From Gammaproteobacteria bacterium (GTDB lineage: Bacteria; Pseudomonadota; Gammaproteobacteria; Pseudomonadales; Halieaceae): a DNA stretch of 32,678 nt. Position 1 is the stretch's first letter; the number at the start of each line of letters is the position of its first letter. Under the pieces are notes generated by a model. It was not told the origin of the DNA and searched no databases. It saw only the letters and a list, made by a program, of their open reading frames with translations. This document shows positions 1-7,876 of this stretch, in pieces. The translations under genes were made by a program, and so were the position numbers. The stretch is from contig JAUIMF010000036.1 of NCBI GenBank assembly GCA_030433415.1, forward strand, positions 1-32,678, given 5' to 3'.

Positions 1-89
1 ACGGGAATGCGATAGAAGATGAACGCAGACAGGGCGTCTGCAAACGGTTTGACGGCGGCTTCAACCGCAGCGTCGATCGATTGACTCAT
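1..89 (-). CDS. 5' end of an unidentified protein (partial)
   Basis: An ATG on the minus strand at 89 opens a frame that runs off the left edge without a stop (about 29 codons). It overlaps the stop codon of the cytochrome c gene as ATGA, so it is probably the third gene of a minus-strand operon. The visible N-terminus begins MSQSIDAAVEAAVKP and continues into a hydrophobic ADALSAFIFYRIP stretch. An amphipathic start followed by a membrane entry resembles the beginning of some sodium:alanine (AGCS) symporters, but this is a weak impression from very few residues. Too little is present to name a function. Confidence 0.5.
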   Translation of the reverse strand, partial: MSQSIDAAVEAAVKPFADALSAFIFYRIP

Positions 90-682
90 GGTCGGTGGTA
101 CAGACCCACATGTACAAGGGGAGTGCGCGTAGGTTGGCCGGGCATCACCCGCGCCGGCACCCGGTGCTCAACGGGGGGCAGGGATTTGAGGTAGCGCGCA
201 ATGGCCCGGGCGTCGGCATCGCTGAGCTGGCCGTAGCTGGTCCAGGGCATGATGGACAGGGTCTGGCGACCATGGCGATTGCGGCCGCTACGCAGCATGT
301 CGACAATATCGTCCTCGCTCCATGTGCCGAGACCGGTTTCACGGTGGGGCGTAAGATTGCCGGGATACACGGCACCGGGAAACTCGTTGACCATGGGGCT
401 GCTGTAGGCAATACCCACCCGCGACCCCGCCAACGTCATCGCCGGGTCGGGTTTGCCCACCAGGGCGCCATCGGTGTGACAACTGGCACAGCCGAGCAAC
501 GCGACCAGATAGCGGCCCTGTTCCACCTGCTCGCTATTTACGCGCCCGGCGGGGAGTTCCAGATCCTTGGTCGCCTCGACAGGCACGAGCTTCTTCAGCA
601 CGTTTTCTGGCGCGGCGCGTACCAGCGCGGTCAGCGTGATAGTCGCGGCGATCACGACAAGAGCGGTTGCAATGCGTCCCAT
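86..682 (-). CDS. Exported c-type cytochrome, single heme
   Basis: This 198-residue protein has an N-terminal hydrophobic export segment (about residues 4-23) and one heme c site, C65-A-S-C68-H69. M145 in SIMPW is the likely distal heme ligand. The middle part (YPGNLTPHRETGLGTWSEDD) matches the style of cytochrome c subunits of membrane-bound dehydrogenases and related periplasmic cytochromes, in which this segment lies between the heme site and the Met ligand. The protein is probably a periplasmic electron carrier, soluble or membrane-anchored; its partner enzyme is not visible. The start at 682 is preceded by GAGAGGA at good spacing. It lies 21 bases downstream of the barrel gene and overlaps the next gene by ATGA, which suggests one operon. 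It shows no link to the exopolysaccharide genes. Confidence 0.85.
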   Translation of the reverse strand: MGRIATALVVIAATITLTALVRAAPENVLKKLVPVEATKDLELPAGRVNSEQVEQGRYLVALLGCASCHTDGALVGKPDPAMTLAGSRVGIAYSSPMVNEFPGAVYPGNLTPHRETGLGTWSEDDIVDMLRSGRNRHGRQTLSIMPWTSYGQLSDADARAIARYLKSLPPVEHRVPARVMPGQPTRTPLVHVGLYHRP

Positions 683-703
683 AGTCAGTCCTCTCAGGTC
701 TGA

Positions 704-1366
704 TCAGAAGAACCATCCCAGTTCCAGGCGGATGGCATCAAAGGTGGGGTCGGCGCCACTGCCGCCGTCGATATGGGTCTGTTCCCAGCCCCCGCGGACG
801 AACATGTTGCGTCCAATTTCGTAACGCAGGCCTGCGCCGACGTTCCAGCTGAAGTTGGTGTCACTGTAGGTGGAGTAGAACGGTGCGCAGATGTAGCCCC
901 ACCAGGGGTCCCACCAGCAGCCCGTCGTGGGGGCGCCGTCTGACACATTGGAGTCGATGTAGCTCCAGCCGAGACCTGCCTGAACATAGGGCGTGAAACT
1001 GCCTTCAAAAAAGTTGTACACCGCGTTGAACTGACCGTTGAACAGCGACAGTTCGTGGCTGATTTCAACGAGGCCGGAGTCTTCGGTGTCGAGCACGGCA
1101 TCGTAGTCGGCGCGGGACCAGGAGCCGTCAAAGCGCAAGGCCAGGTGCTGGCTCATGTTGTAGCCAATGCTGAAGCCGATGCCGTAGCCGCTGTCCACAT
1201 CCAGCGACGAACCGTTCAGCCCGTCGCTACTCTCGGAGCTGGTTCCGTAGAAACCAATGGTGGTTTCCCATTTCTGGGCCCGCTTGGTGGCCGAACTCAC
1301 CCACTGGGCCTGGGCCGACATGGCGACCAGGGCAAGGGTGGCAATGAGGATTTTCAGCAGGCGCAT
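704..1366 (-). CDS. Small outer-membrane beta-barrel protein
   Basis: This 220-residue protein starts with a clear signal peptide (MRLLKILIATLALVAMSAQA, cleavage expected after AQA). It has alternating aromatic/polar strands and ends in ELGWFF, a terminal-aromatic signature of outer-membrane barrels recognised by BamA. Strand motifs such as GYGIGFSIGYNMSQHLALRFDG and AGLRYEIGRNMFVRGGWEQ resemble the OmpW/OmpA-N/opacity-type 8-strand barrels. An internal loop near residues 150-160 is very rich in tryptophan and is bracketed by two cysteines (C-X9-C), so an extracellular disulfide-closed loop is possible. GGAG lies eight bases before the ATG. It is the first gene of the minus-strand cytochrome operon and is transcribed away from metY. 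No substrate can be assigned. Confidence 0.8.
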   Translation of the reverse strand: MRLLKILIATLALVAMSAQAQWVSSATKRAQKWETTIGFYGTSSESSDGLNGSSLDVDSGYGIGFSIGYNMSQHLALRFDGSWSRADYDAVLDTEDSGLVEISHELSLFNGQFNAVYNFFEGSFTPYVQAGLGWSYIDSNVSDGAPTTGCWWDPWWGYICAPFYSTYSDTNFSWNVGAGLRYEIGRNMFVRGGWEQTHIDGGSGADPTFDAIRLELGWFF

Positions 1367-1481
1367 GAACGGGCTCCGTCAGCAAAAGAAACACCGATTG
1401 TAGCAGTCGGCTCTTGCATTTCTAAGGCCGCAGCCGCCACGATACCGTCCCCGATCCGCCGATAGCTATAAGAGAGTTCCT

Positions 1482-2762
1482 ATGAAACCGGAGACCATCG
1501 CCCTGCACGCAGGCTACGAAGGCGACAAAGGCAACACGCGTGCCGCCACAACACCTATTTACCAGACCACCTCGTTTACCTTTGATGATACGCAGCACGG
1601 GGCCGACCTGTTCGATCTCAAGGTGCCAGGCAATATCTACAGCCGCATCATGAACCCGACCAATGCCGTGCTCGAGGAGCGCCTGGCGCAACTCGAGGGC
1701 GGTGTGGGTGCGCTCGCCGTGGCCTCGGGAATGGCGGCGATCCGTTACGCCATTGAGGTGATTGCCGAGGTGGGCAGTAATATCGTCTCTACCTCGCAAC
1801 TCTACGGGGGCACCTACAACCTCTTTGCGCACACCTTCCCGCGCCAGGGCATTGATGTGCGCTTTGCGGACGCGGATGACTTTGAGCGCGTCGCATCGCT
1901 CATCGATGAGAACACCCGTGCGCTGTTCTGCGAATCCATTGGCAATCCCGCCGGAAACATCGTAGACGTCGCGCGCTGGGCCGATATCGCCCATGCGGCC
2001 GGTGTGCCCCTGATCGTCGACAACACCGTGGCCACGCCGTTCCTGTGTCGGGTCTTTGATCACGGCGCTGATATTGCGGTGCACTCCCTGACCAAGTACA
2101 TCGGCGGGCACGGCACGACCATCGGCGGGGCGATCGTCGACTCCGGAAACTTTCCGTGGGCAGAGCACGCACAGCGGTTTGCGGTGCTCAACACCCCTGA
2201 CCCCTCGTACCACGGCGTGGTGTACACCGAGGCCCTCGGTGAGGCGGCCTACATCGGTCGATGCCGGGTCGTACCCCTGCGTAATACCGGTGCGGCGCTG
2301 TCAGCCCAGAGCGCCTTTCAGATCATGCAGGGCCTGGAGACGCTGGGCCTGCGCATGGAGCGGCATTGCGAGAACACCGAAAAAGTCGCCGCCTATCTGC
2401 AGCAGCATGCGCAGGTCACGTCGGTGAACTACGCCACTCTCGCCGGCAGCCCTTACCGCGAGACCTGTGAGCGCATCTGCGGTGGCAAGGCGTCGGGTAT
2501 TCTGAGCTTTGAACTCGAGGGGGGGCGCGAGGCCGGCGCGCGCTTTATCGATGCGCTGCAGATGATCCTGCGCCTGGTCAACATCGGCGATGCCAAATCC
2601 CTGGCCTGTCATCCGGCGACAACAACGCACCGTCAGCTCAGCCCCGAGGAGCTTGCCTCGGCTGGCGTCAGCGAAGCGATGGTGCGCCTGTCGATCGGTA
2701 TTGAGCATGTCGATGACATCATTGCGGATCTGGAGCAGGCGCTGGCCGCCAGCGCTGGGTAG
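1482..2762 (+). CDS. metY: O-acetylhomoserine sulfhydrylase (PLP-dependent)
   Basis: This 426-residue protein belongs to the Cys/Met-metabolism PLP enzymes. It is expected to make homocysteine from O-acetylhomoserine and sulfide in the cytoplasm. The family landmarks are present: [10 protein letters not shown] near residue 23, [22 protein letters not shown] (53-74), the ASGMAA turn, the PLP-phosphate and ring region VDNTVATPF (179-187), and the Schiff-base lysine K205 in [11 protein letters not shown]. Length and the long segment before the final domain fit MetY better than the shorter MetB/MetZ enzymes, but MetZ-like use of O-succinylhomoserine cannot be excluded. AGAGAG precedes the ATG. 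I see no SAM riboswitch in the 115 bases between it and the divergent barrel gene. It appears to be monocistronic and unrelated to the neighbouring exopolysaccharide locus. Confidence 0.92.
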   Translation: MKPETIALHAGYEGDKGNTRAATTPIYQTTSFTFDDTQHGADLFDLKVPGNIYSRIMNPTNAVLEERLAQLEGGVGALAVASGMAAIRYAIEVIAEVGSNIVSTSQLYGGTYNLFAHTFPRQGIDVRFADADDFERVASLIDENTRALFCESIGNPAGNIVDVARWADIAHAAGVPLIVDNTVATPFLCRVFDHGADIAVHSLTKYIGGHGTTIGGAIVDSGNFPWAEHAQRFAVLNTPDPSYHGVVYTEALGEAAYIGRCRVVPLRNTGAALSAQSAFQIMQGLETLGLRMERHCENTEKVAAYLQQHAQVTSVNYATLAGSPYRETCERICGGKASGILSFELEGGREAGARFIDALQMILRLVNIGDAKSLACHPATTTHRQLSPEELASAGVSEAMVRLSIGIEHVDDIIADLEQALAASAG

Positions 2763-2853
2763 CGAGCCACGGTACTGACGGAGGCGAAGATCGTTAAAAG
2801 GTTGGCGTTGGGGGCAGCCGGTGGGGGTATGAGTCGCTGACCCGGCGGCAGGC

Positions 2854-3132
2854 TCAGGCCACGCGCCGTCGCTCTCCCTGGCGTCGGTCTTCCCTGATAA
2901 GCACGCCGTTGACCGTAATGGGAAACACTACGGCCCCTTTGTGGGTGCGCCGGTCTGGCCGATCGCGGTCTACCCAGTGGCGATACGGCGACAGGTCGGA
3001 TTCGAGGGCCTGCATCTCGGCGCGCAGATCTTCACCGGTGACGTAGCGTTTTGCTGCCATCGCAAACACATAGAGCGCGATGAACAGCGCGCCCATGCCC
3101 AATATGGCGATGATGATGAGCAGCGTATCCAT
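2854..3132 (-). CDS. Small single-pass membrane protein, unknown function
   Basis: The 92-residue product begins MDTLLIIIAILGMGALFIAL and has one N-terminal membrane helix (about residues 3-27). A charged cytoplasmic tail follows, rich in Arg/Asp (DRDRPDRRTHKG and EDRRQGERRRVA). A TTG codon lies directly before the ATG (TTG-ATG), but GGTGA sits seven bases upstream of the ATG, so I use the ATG. I do not recognise a family. It stands alone between the convergent metY gene and the terminator of the sugar-transferase operon, so it needs its own promoter somewhere in the 300 bases upstream. It could be a small membrane regulator, but no function is supported. Confidence 0.6.
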   Translation of the reverse strand: MDTLLIIIAILGMGALFIALYVFAMAAKRYVTGEDLRAEMQALESDLSPYRHWVDRDRPDRRTHKGAVVFPITVNGVLIREDRRQGERRRVA

Positions 3133-3438
3133 CAAATGATCACCGCCATCGAACGGGTTTGAGTCGTTGCAATGCTGTGGCGCCCGAAGCGTTCGCGGGT
3201 GAGGCTGAGGTAATGGGAAGAGGGATACCTGAGTGACGAAGTCGCCGGGGACGCCCCCAGAGGGGTGACCGAAAAGAAGTAAGTCGAACCGGCCGCTACA
3301 CGCACCGCCTGAACTCCACGCAGGTTTGAATCAGTTTACTGTTTCCAGTGTTCTGTGCAAGACCTGGGCCACAAGTATTACCGTTCTATTACAGCGACTT
3401 ACGAGAGGCCAAAAACGAAGGTGTAAAGAAGTCTGACG
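3133..3438. other. Gene-free stretch left of the XrtA operon
   Basis: About 300 bases without a convincing coding frame on either strand. It contains GC-rich self-complementary pieces such as GGGG-ACG-CCCC near 3247-3257, but no recognisable tRNA, riboswitch core or sigma-54 site. On the minus strand it must carry the promoter of the small membrane protein gene; a TAATAC-like hexamer is present near 3375-3385, but I could not pair it with a good -35 box. It marks the left border of the exopolysaccharide locus. Confidence 0.5.
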
Positions 3439-3465
3439 AAAAACTGCGAGCCCGCAGGCTCGCAG
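3439..3465 (-). terminator. Rho-independent terminator of the prsR/sugar-transferase operon
   Basis: A perfect 9-base-pair stem, CTGCGAGCC (3444-3452) with GGCTCGCAG (3457-3465) around a 4-base loop, lies 11 bases past the stop of the minus-strand sugar transferase. Read on the minus strand, it is followed at once by five T residues (3439-3443). This is a textbook intrinsic terminator and closes the operon that starts at prsR. Confidence 0.9.
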
Positions 3466-3476
3466 GAGAGGGGGCG

Positions 3477-4904
3477 CTAGCGGGCACCCTTGCCGAAGAT
3501 GATGACTTCTGCGGTCTGCAGCAGTACCAGGAAGTCGAGAAACAGGCTCTGGTTCTTGACGTAGTACAGGTCAAACTCAAGTTTGTTGAAGCTGTCCTTG
3601 AGGCTGGCGCCGTAGGGGTAGTTCATCTGGGCCCAGCCCGTAATGCCCGGCTTGACGCAGTGGCGCTTCTCGAAAAAGGGAATCTGCTCGCTCAGTTCGC
3701 GCACGAACTCGGGACGCTCGGGACGCGGGCCAACAAAGGCCATGTCACCGGCCATCACGTTGATGATCTGGGGCAGCTCGTCGATGCGGGTTTTGCGGAT
3801 GAAGGCGCCGACGCGCGTAATGCGGGAGTCGTTTGCCGTCGCCCAGCGTGCCTTGCCGTCACTCTCGGCGCAGGTGGTCATGCTGCGGAACTTGATGACC
3901 TCGAAGATACGACCGTTCAGGCCCACGCGGCGCTGGCGGTAGAGTACGGGGGCACCAAAGCCGTCTTCGATCCAGATGGCCAGTACGGTCAGCAGCATGA
4001 ACGGCCAGGCGATCATCAGCAGCAGAAAGCTCACCGAGACGTCGAACAGGCGCTTGCCGAAGTGGCTGGCGTCACCGCGCTGAAAACCATCCGAGAAGGT
4101 GAACCAGCTGGGGTGTACGTGGCGCACCAGTACCTTGCCGGCTTCCTGCTCAAAAAAGTCCACGACATCCACCACGCGCACGCCCATGGAGCGGCAGCGC
4201 AGCAGTTCGTCCTGGGGCATGTTGTTACGACGCTCTTCCATCGCAATGACGATTTCGTCGATGTTGTTGCGGCGTACGTATTCAGACAGCGGGCAGTCCA
4301 GGCTGACCGTGGGTTCCTCTTCAATGCAGGATTGCTCATCGCTCTGGCGGACGTAGCCGACGATGCGAATGCCACGGCGGTCAGCTTTGCGACGCATTTT
4401 GCGATTGATCGTGGCGGCGGTGCTGCCGGCACCGAGTACCAGAACGCGACGCTTGAACTGTTCCAGGTCAATAAAACGGGTCCAGAGCAGGCGGTTCGTG
4501 AGCGCTGCCACCAGGGCCATGGCGGTGCTGATAGCGAAGTTGCCACGCCACAGACGCAGATCGGGCATGACGTAGAAGACCAGGCTCATGGCAACGATCA
4601 TCAGACCGAACGCGCCCAGGGTACGCAGCAGAATGCCATTGACGCCCTCGCGCAGCTTGGGCTCGTACATACCCATGGAGAACATGGCCAGGGTGGTCAC
4701 CACGGCAAATACCGCTGAGTGCAGAGGCAGGGCGGGCATATGGCGCTGGACATGGCCATCCAGAGGCATAAAGTAGAGCACGGCCCCCGCATAGCTTGAC
4801 GCTGCGAAGAACAGCATGTCGATCAGCGCGAGCCAGTAATAGCCCACGTTGATGTGGTGGTTGAAGATGCGAACTGTACCGACCAGGCCTGTCATGGTTG
4901 TCAC
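3477..4904 (-). CDS. XrtA/PEP-CTERM system undecaprenyl-phosphate sugar-1-phosphate transferase
   Basis: This 475-residue polyprenol-phosphate hexose-1-phosphate transferase of the WbaP/WcaJ type matches the TIGR03013-like XrtA-associated group. Four or five membrane helices fill residues 20-145. A Rossmann-like domain begins at the GAGSTA motif (158-163). A re-entrant helix (about 290-312) leads into the catalytic sugar-transferase domain (283-472), with KFRSM (338-342), the catalytic D375-E376 pair in RIDELPQ, and GPRPERP (392-398). It should place the first sugar phosphate on undecaprenyl phosphate at the inner membrane and so start the exopolysaccharide repeat. The GTG start is preferred because AAGGA sits five bases upstream; the ATG three codons later is too far from it. 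It lies 162 bases after the decarboxylase gene and ends at a strong terminator. Confidence 0.92.
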   Translation of the reverse strand: MTTMTGLVGTVRIFNHHINVGYYWLALIDMLFFAASSYAGAVLYFMPLDGHVQRHMPALPLHSAVFAVVTTLAMFSMGMYEPKLREGVNGILLRTLGAFGLMIVAMSLVFYVMPDLRLWRGNFAISTAMALVAALTNRLLWTRFIDLEQFKRRVLVLGAGSTAATINRKMRRKADRRGIRIVGYVRQSDEQSCIEEEPTVSLDCPLSEYVRRNNIDEIVIAMEERRNNMPQDELLRCRSMGVRVVDVVDFFEQEAGKVLVRHVHPSWFTFSDGFQRGDASHFGKRLFDVSVSFLLLMIAWPFMLLTVLAIWIEDGFGAPVLYRQRRVGLNGRIFEVIKFRSMTTCAESDGKARWATANDSRITRVGAFIRKTRIDELPQIINVMAGDMAFVGPRPERPEFVRELSEQIPFFEKRHCVKPGITGWAQMNYPYGASLKDSFNKLEFDLYYVKNQSLFLDFLVLLQTAEVIIFGKGAR

Positions 4905-5066
4905 TGCGTTCCTTCAGAGTTTCCAGGGGAAGCCGGGTGGCCCGTAAGGCCGTTCTGGCTTCTTTCAATACTGAACTCTAGCGGGGACGCGCGAGAATAC
5001 ACGTGTTGTGGTACCGAAATGTGACAGGGCGCGCAGAAAAACCCGAATTGGCCGAAATAGTTGCCC

Positions 5067-6308
5067 TCAGAGGAAGAATTCGAGGGGTTCGGGGTGGCTC
5101 AGAAAGTGGTGGGGGCTGGCTGTGTAGCCATAGGCGCCGCTCATGTAGACGGCGATCAGATCACCGATTCCCGCCGTGGGCAGGGTCATATTCTGGGCGA
5201 TGAGGTCCAGGGGGGTGCACAGGGGGCCAACGACGGTAACCGGCTCCAGATCATCGCTTTCGACGCGATTGGCGATGCAAACCGGGTAGTTTTTGCGAAT
5301 CACCTGCCCGAAATTACCGGTCACCGACAAATAGTGGTGCAGGCCACCATTGGTCACCAGATACGTCGTTCCGCGAGACACCTTACGATCCGTCACGCGG
5401 CATAGGTACAGACCGGCTTCTGCCACGAGGTAGCGGCCCAGTTCCATGACGACTTCGGTGTCAGCGAGCAGATCGCCGTATTGGTCCAGTGTTTCGGCCA
5501 GGGCGGCCATGATCGGCGCGACGTCCAGCGGCGTTTCGCCGGGAAAATAGGGCACGCCCAGGCCGCCGCCGATGTTGAGCCAGCGCAGGGGGCCGGGTAG
5601 GGATGGCGCCAGGCGGGCGGCAAGTTCCAGAGTTTTGCCGTGCGCTTCCATGATGCCTTCGGGGCGCAGGTTCTGGGAGCCCCAGAAGATATGAAAGCCC
5701 AGTATATCCAGCGCGTCAGAGTCCAGAGTCGCGAGAAATTCGGGTATCTCCTCGGCATCGGTGCCAAACGGCTGCGAACCGCCACCCATCTTCATTCCTG
5801 AGGCCTTCAGCAGGAAGTCGGGGTTGACCCGCAGTGCCACGGGTACCTTGCGACCCTGCTGTCGGGCGAGCGCGGTCACACGCTCCGCCTCGGTGGGAGA
5901 TTCAAGCACGATGATAACGCCCGCCTCGACGGCGGTTTCGAGATCTTCGGTGGACTTGCCGGGTCCGGCAAAACTGATGTCCCGCGGGTTGATGCCGGTC
6001 GCGAGGGCCACGCGGAGCTCGGCGGCCGAGGCCACATCCAGGCCGTTGGTCAGTCCCGCCAGGTGATTGACGACCGCCGGCATGGGGTTGGCCTTCATCG
6101 CATAGTGCAGGCTGATGCGGCTTGGTAACTTATCGCGCAGACGTTCAACGTTGCGGGTCATGATGGCACCGTCGTAGGCATAGAAGGCCCGGTCTCCGGC
6201 GCGCTGGGCCAACTCTGATACGCTCACACCGCCGACCAGCAATTCGTTATTACGGGTCTCGAAGGCGGTCTGGGGAGCGTGTTCGGGCGCTTTGCGGTCC
6301 CCGCTCAT
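5067..6308 (-). CDS. PLP-dependent decarboxylase, exosortase A system-associated
   Basis: This 413-residue member of the alanine-racemase-fold (DapDC/LysA/ornithine) decarboxylases fits TIGR03099, a family found almost only in XrtA loci. The PLP lysine is K72 in HYAMKANP. The phosphate-binding glycine loop is WLNIGGGLGVPYF, and the second-domain landmarks ELGRYLVAEAG and GPLCTPLD (substrate cysteine region) are present. The substrate is not established; the partner ligase suggests an amino-acid-like building block that is decarboxylated free or while bound to a carrier. The ATG at 6308 overlaps the ligase stop by ATGA and has GGAG eight bases upstream. An in-frame start ten codons earlier would overlap the ligase more deeply and is less likely. 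Overlap and shared orientation indicate translational coupling. Confidence 0.9.
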   Translation of the reverse strand: MSGDRKAPEHAPQTAFETRNNELLVGGVSVSELAQRAGDRAFYAYDGAIMTRNVERLRDKLPSRISLHYAMKANPMPAVVNHLAGLTNGLDVASAAELRVALATGINPRDISFAGPGKSTEDLETAVEAGVIIVLESPTEAERVTALARQQGRKVPVALRVNPDFLLKASGMKMGGGSQPFGTDAEEIPEFLATLDSDALDILGFHIFWGSQNLRPEGIMEAHGKTLELAARLAPSLPGPLRWLNIGGGLGVPYFPGETPLDVAPIMAALAETLDQYGDLLADTEVVMELGRYLVAEAGLYLCRVTDRKVSRGTTYLVTNGGLHHYLSVTGNFGQVIRKNYPVCIANRVESDDLEPVTVVGPLCTPLDLIAQNMTLPTAGIGDLIAVYMSGAYGYTASPHHFLSHPEPLEFFL

Positions 6309-7867
6309 GTCTGGTCTCCAGTGAAAAAGGCTTCGCACTCGCGCCCAAGCCCCGGACGATCCACTTTGCCGTTGGGATTGAGGGGCAGGGTGTCCCGAAT
6401 TTCGATGCGTTGGGGCACCATGAAGGCCGGTAGCGCCGTTGCCAGCGCCTTGCGCAGGCGGGCCTCAAGCTCAGCGTCGCCGGTGTCTCCCGCAACGTAG
6501 AGCACGATCGCCTGGCCAATATCGGGATGGGGAGCACCCATCGCGGCGGCCTCGGTGATGCCGTCGACCGCCAGGGCTTCAATTTCGATTTCTGTGGGAC
6601 TCACGCGATAGCCGCTGGTCTTGATCATTGCGTCGCGCCGGGCGACAAAGTAAATGTCCCCGTCTTCGTCGCGGTAAGCGGTATCACCAGACCACACCGC
6701 GATTTCTTCGCGCGGCAGTCCCGCGGGCTGGTTCGGTGCGGGTCGAAAACGCTCGGCCGTTGCTTCGGGGTTTTTCCAGTACCCCAACGCGACATGCACG
6801 CCCCGGTGCACCAGTTCGCCGTGTTCCCCGGGGCCGCAGGGGCGACCGTCGCCATCCACGATCATGATCTCGGCTTCGGGGATCGCCTGGCCGACGCTGG
6901 TGGGCTTGGCCAGCGCTTTGGCCGGGGGTAAAAAGGTGGACCGAAACGCCTCGGTCAGACCATACATCAGGAACAGGTCCATGGCCGGCAGTTGTTCTTT
7001 TAGCGCCCGGGTCGTCCCCTCGGGCATGGCGCCGCCGGTGTTGGCCAGGTAGCGCAGGCTCTGCACGGCCTCGTCGGGCCAGTCCTGGCGCGAGAGGGGG
7101 TTCCACAAAGACGGCACGCCAGTGATACCGGTGATGCGTTCCTTCGCCACCATCTTGAGTACATCGCGAGGCAGCAGGTAGTCCATCAGGTGAACATAGG
7201 CGCCACTGTAAAAAGCGGTGGTCAGCTGGGACAGGCCGGCGTCGAAGGACAGTGGCAGCACACTGAGAATGCGATCAGTGGGACTGTTGCCAAGATACGT
7301 CGCCACGCTGCGGGCACCGCCCACCAGGTTGCGGTGCGAGAGCACGACACCCTTGGGTCGCCCGGTGCTGCCGGAGGTGTAGAGGATCGCCGCCATATCC
7401 TGGTCAATGGCCCTGGGGAATTCCGCCGGGGTTGTGGCGATCAGATCCTTCCAGTGGTGCGTATTGGGGTCGTCCTCACCATCGATGAGAACGATGTGAT
7501 CGAGCTGTGGGCAGTCAGCCAGCAGCGCCGCCAGGCTCTGAAAACGCTGGCGACTGGTGACCAGTACCCGGGCGTCACTGTGTTCGAGCTGATAGATGAC
7601 CTGGGCTGGTTTGAGCACCGGATTGACCGGTACAAACACGCCGCCCGCGCGAGCGGTGGCAAAAATTGCCTGTACGGTCTCGATCTGCTTGGGCAGCCAG
7701 ATGGCCACGCGGTCGCGGGGCGCCAGCCCCAATTGCAGTAGTCCGGCACCCAGCCGGGCCGTGTCCGCGGCGAGTTCACCGTAGGTCCGTCGCTGGTCCT
7801 TGAATCCCAGCGCCTCGGCGTCGGGACGGACAGCGGCGGACTGCAGCAGCAGGTCCTGAATCAGCAT
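6305..7867 (-). CDS. Acyl-CoA ligase (AMP-forming), exosortase A system-associated
   Basis: This 520-residue ANL-superfamily adenylating enzyme matches the TIGR03098 XrtA-associated group. The AMP-binding P-loop YTSGSTGRPKG covers residues 163-173. MYGLTEAFRST provides the A5 motif, and WSGDTAYRDEDGDIYFVARRD carries the conserved Asp and hinge. The C-terminal catalytic lysine is K501 in LPLNPNGKVDRPGL. It activates a carboxylate as acyl-AMP and loads it on CoA or a carrier protein; the natural substrate is unknown. In many XrtA loci this gene and the decarboxylase travel with an acyl-carrier protein and two hydrolases, and none of those is visible here. It starts nine bases after the prsR stop and overlaps the decarboxylase by four bases, so the three genes form a tight operon. 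Confidence 0.92.
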   Translation of the reverse strand: MLIQDLLLQSAAVRPDAEALGFKDQRRTYGELAADTARLGAGLLQLGLAPRDRVAIWLPKQIETVQAIFATARAGGVFVPVNPVLKPAQVIYQLEHSDARVLVTSRQRFQSLAALLADCPQLDHIVLIDGEDDPNTHHWKDLIATTPAEFPRAIDQDMAAILYTSGSTGRPKGVVLSHRNLVGGARSVATYLGNSPTDRILSVLPLSFDAGLSQLTTAFYSGAYVHLMDYLLPRDVLKMVAKERITGITGVPSLWNPLSRQDWPDEAVQSLRYLANTGGAMPEGTTRALKEQLPAMDLFLMYGLTEAFRSTFLPPAKALAKPTSVGQAIPEAEIMIVDGDGRPCGPGEHGELVHRGVHVALGYWKNPEATAERFRPAPNQPAGLPREEIAVWSGDTAYRDEDGDIYFVARRDAMIKTSGYRVSPTEIEIEALAVDGITEAAAMGAPHPDIGQAIVLYVAGDTGDAELEARLRKALATALPAFMVPQRIEIRDTLPLNPNGKVDRPGLGRECEAFFTGDQT

Positions 7868-7876
7868 CGCGGGTAC

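Noticed and set aside
3200-3300. Possible riboswitch in the gene-free stretch
   Set aside because: GC-rich pairings are present, but the conserved cores of cobalamin and cyclic-di-GMP riboswitches are absent and no gene lies suitably downstream on the plus strand.
3348-4718. Long plus-strand open frame of 456 codons
   Set aside because: It lies antisense to the sugar transferase, whose catalytic motifs are complete. The product has no recognisable domain and shows the His/Ala/Gln-rich composition of a shadow frame.
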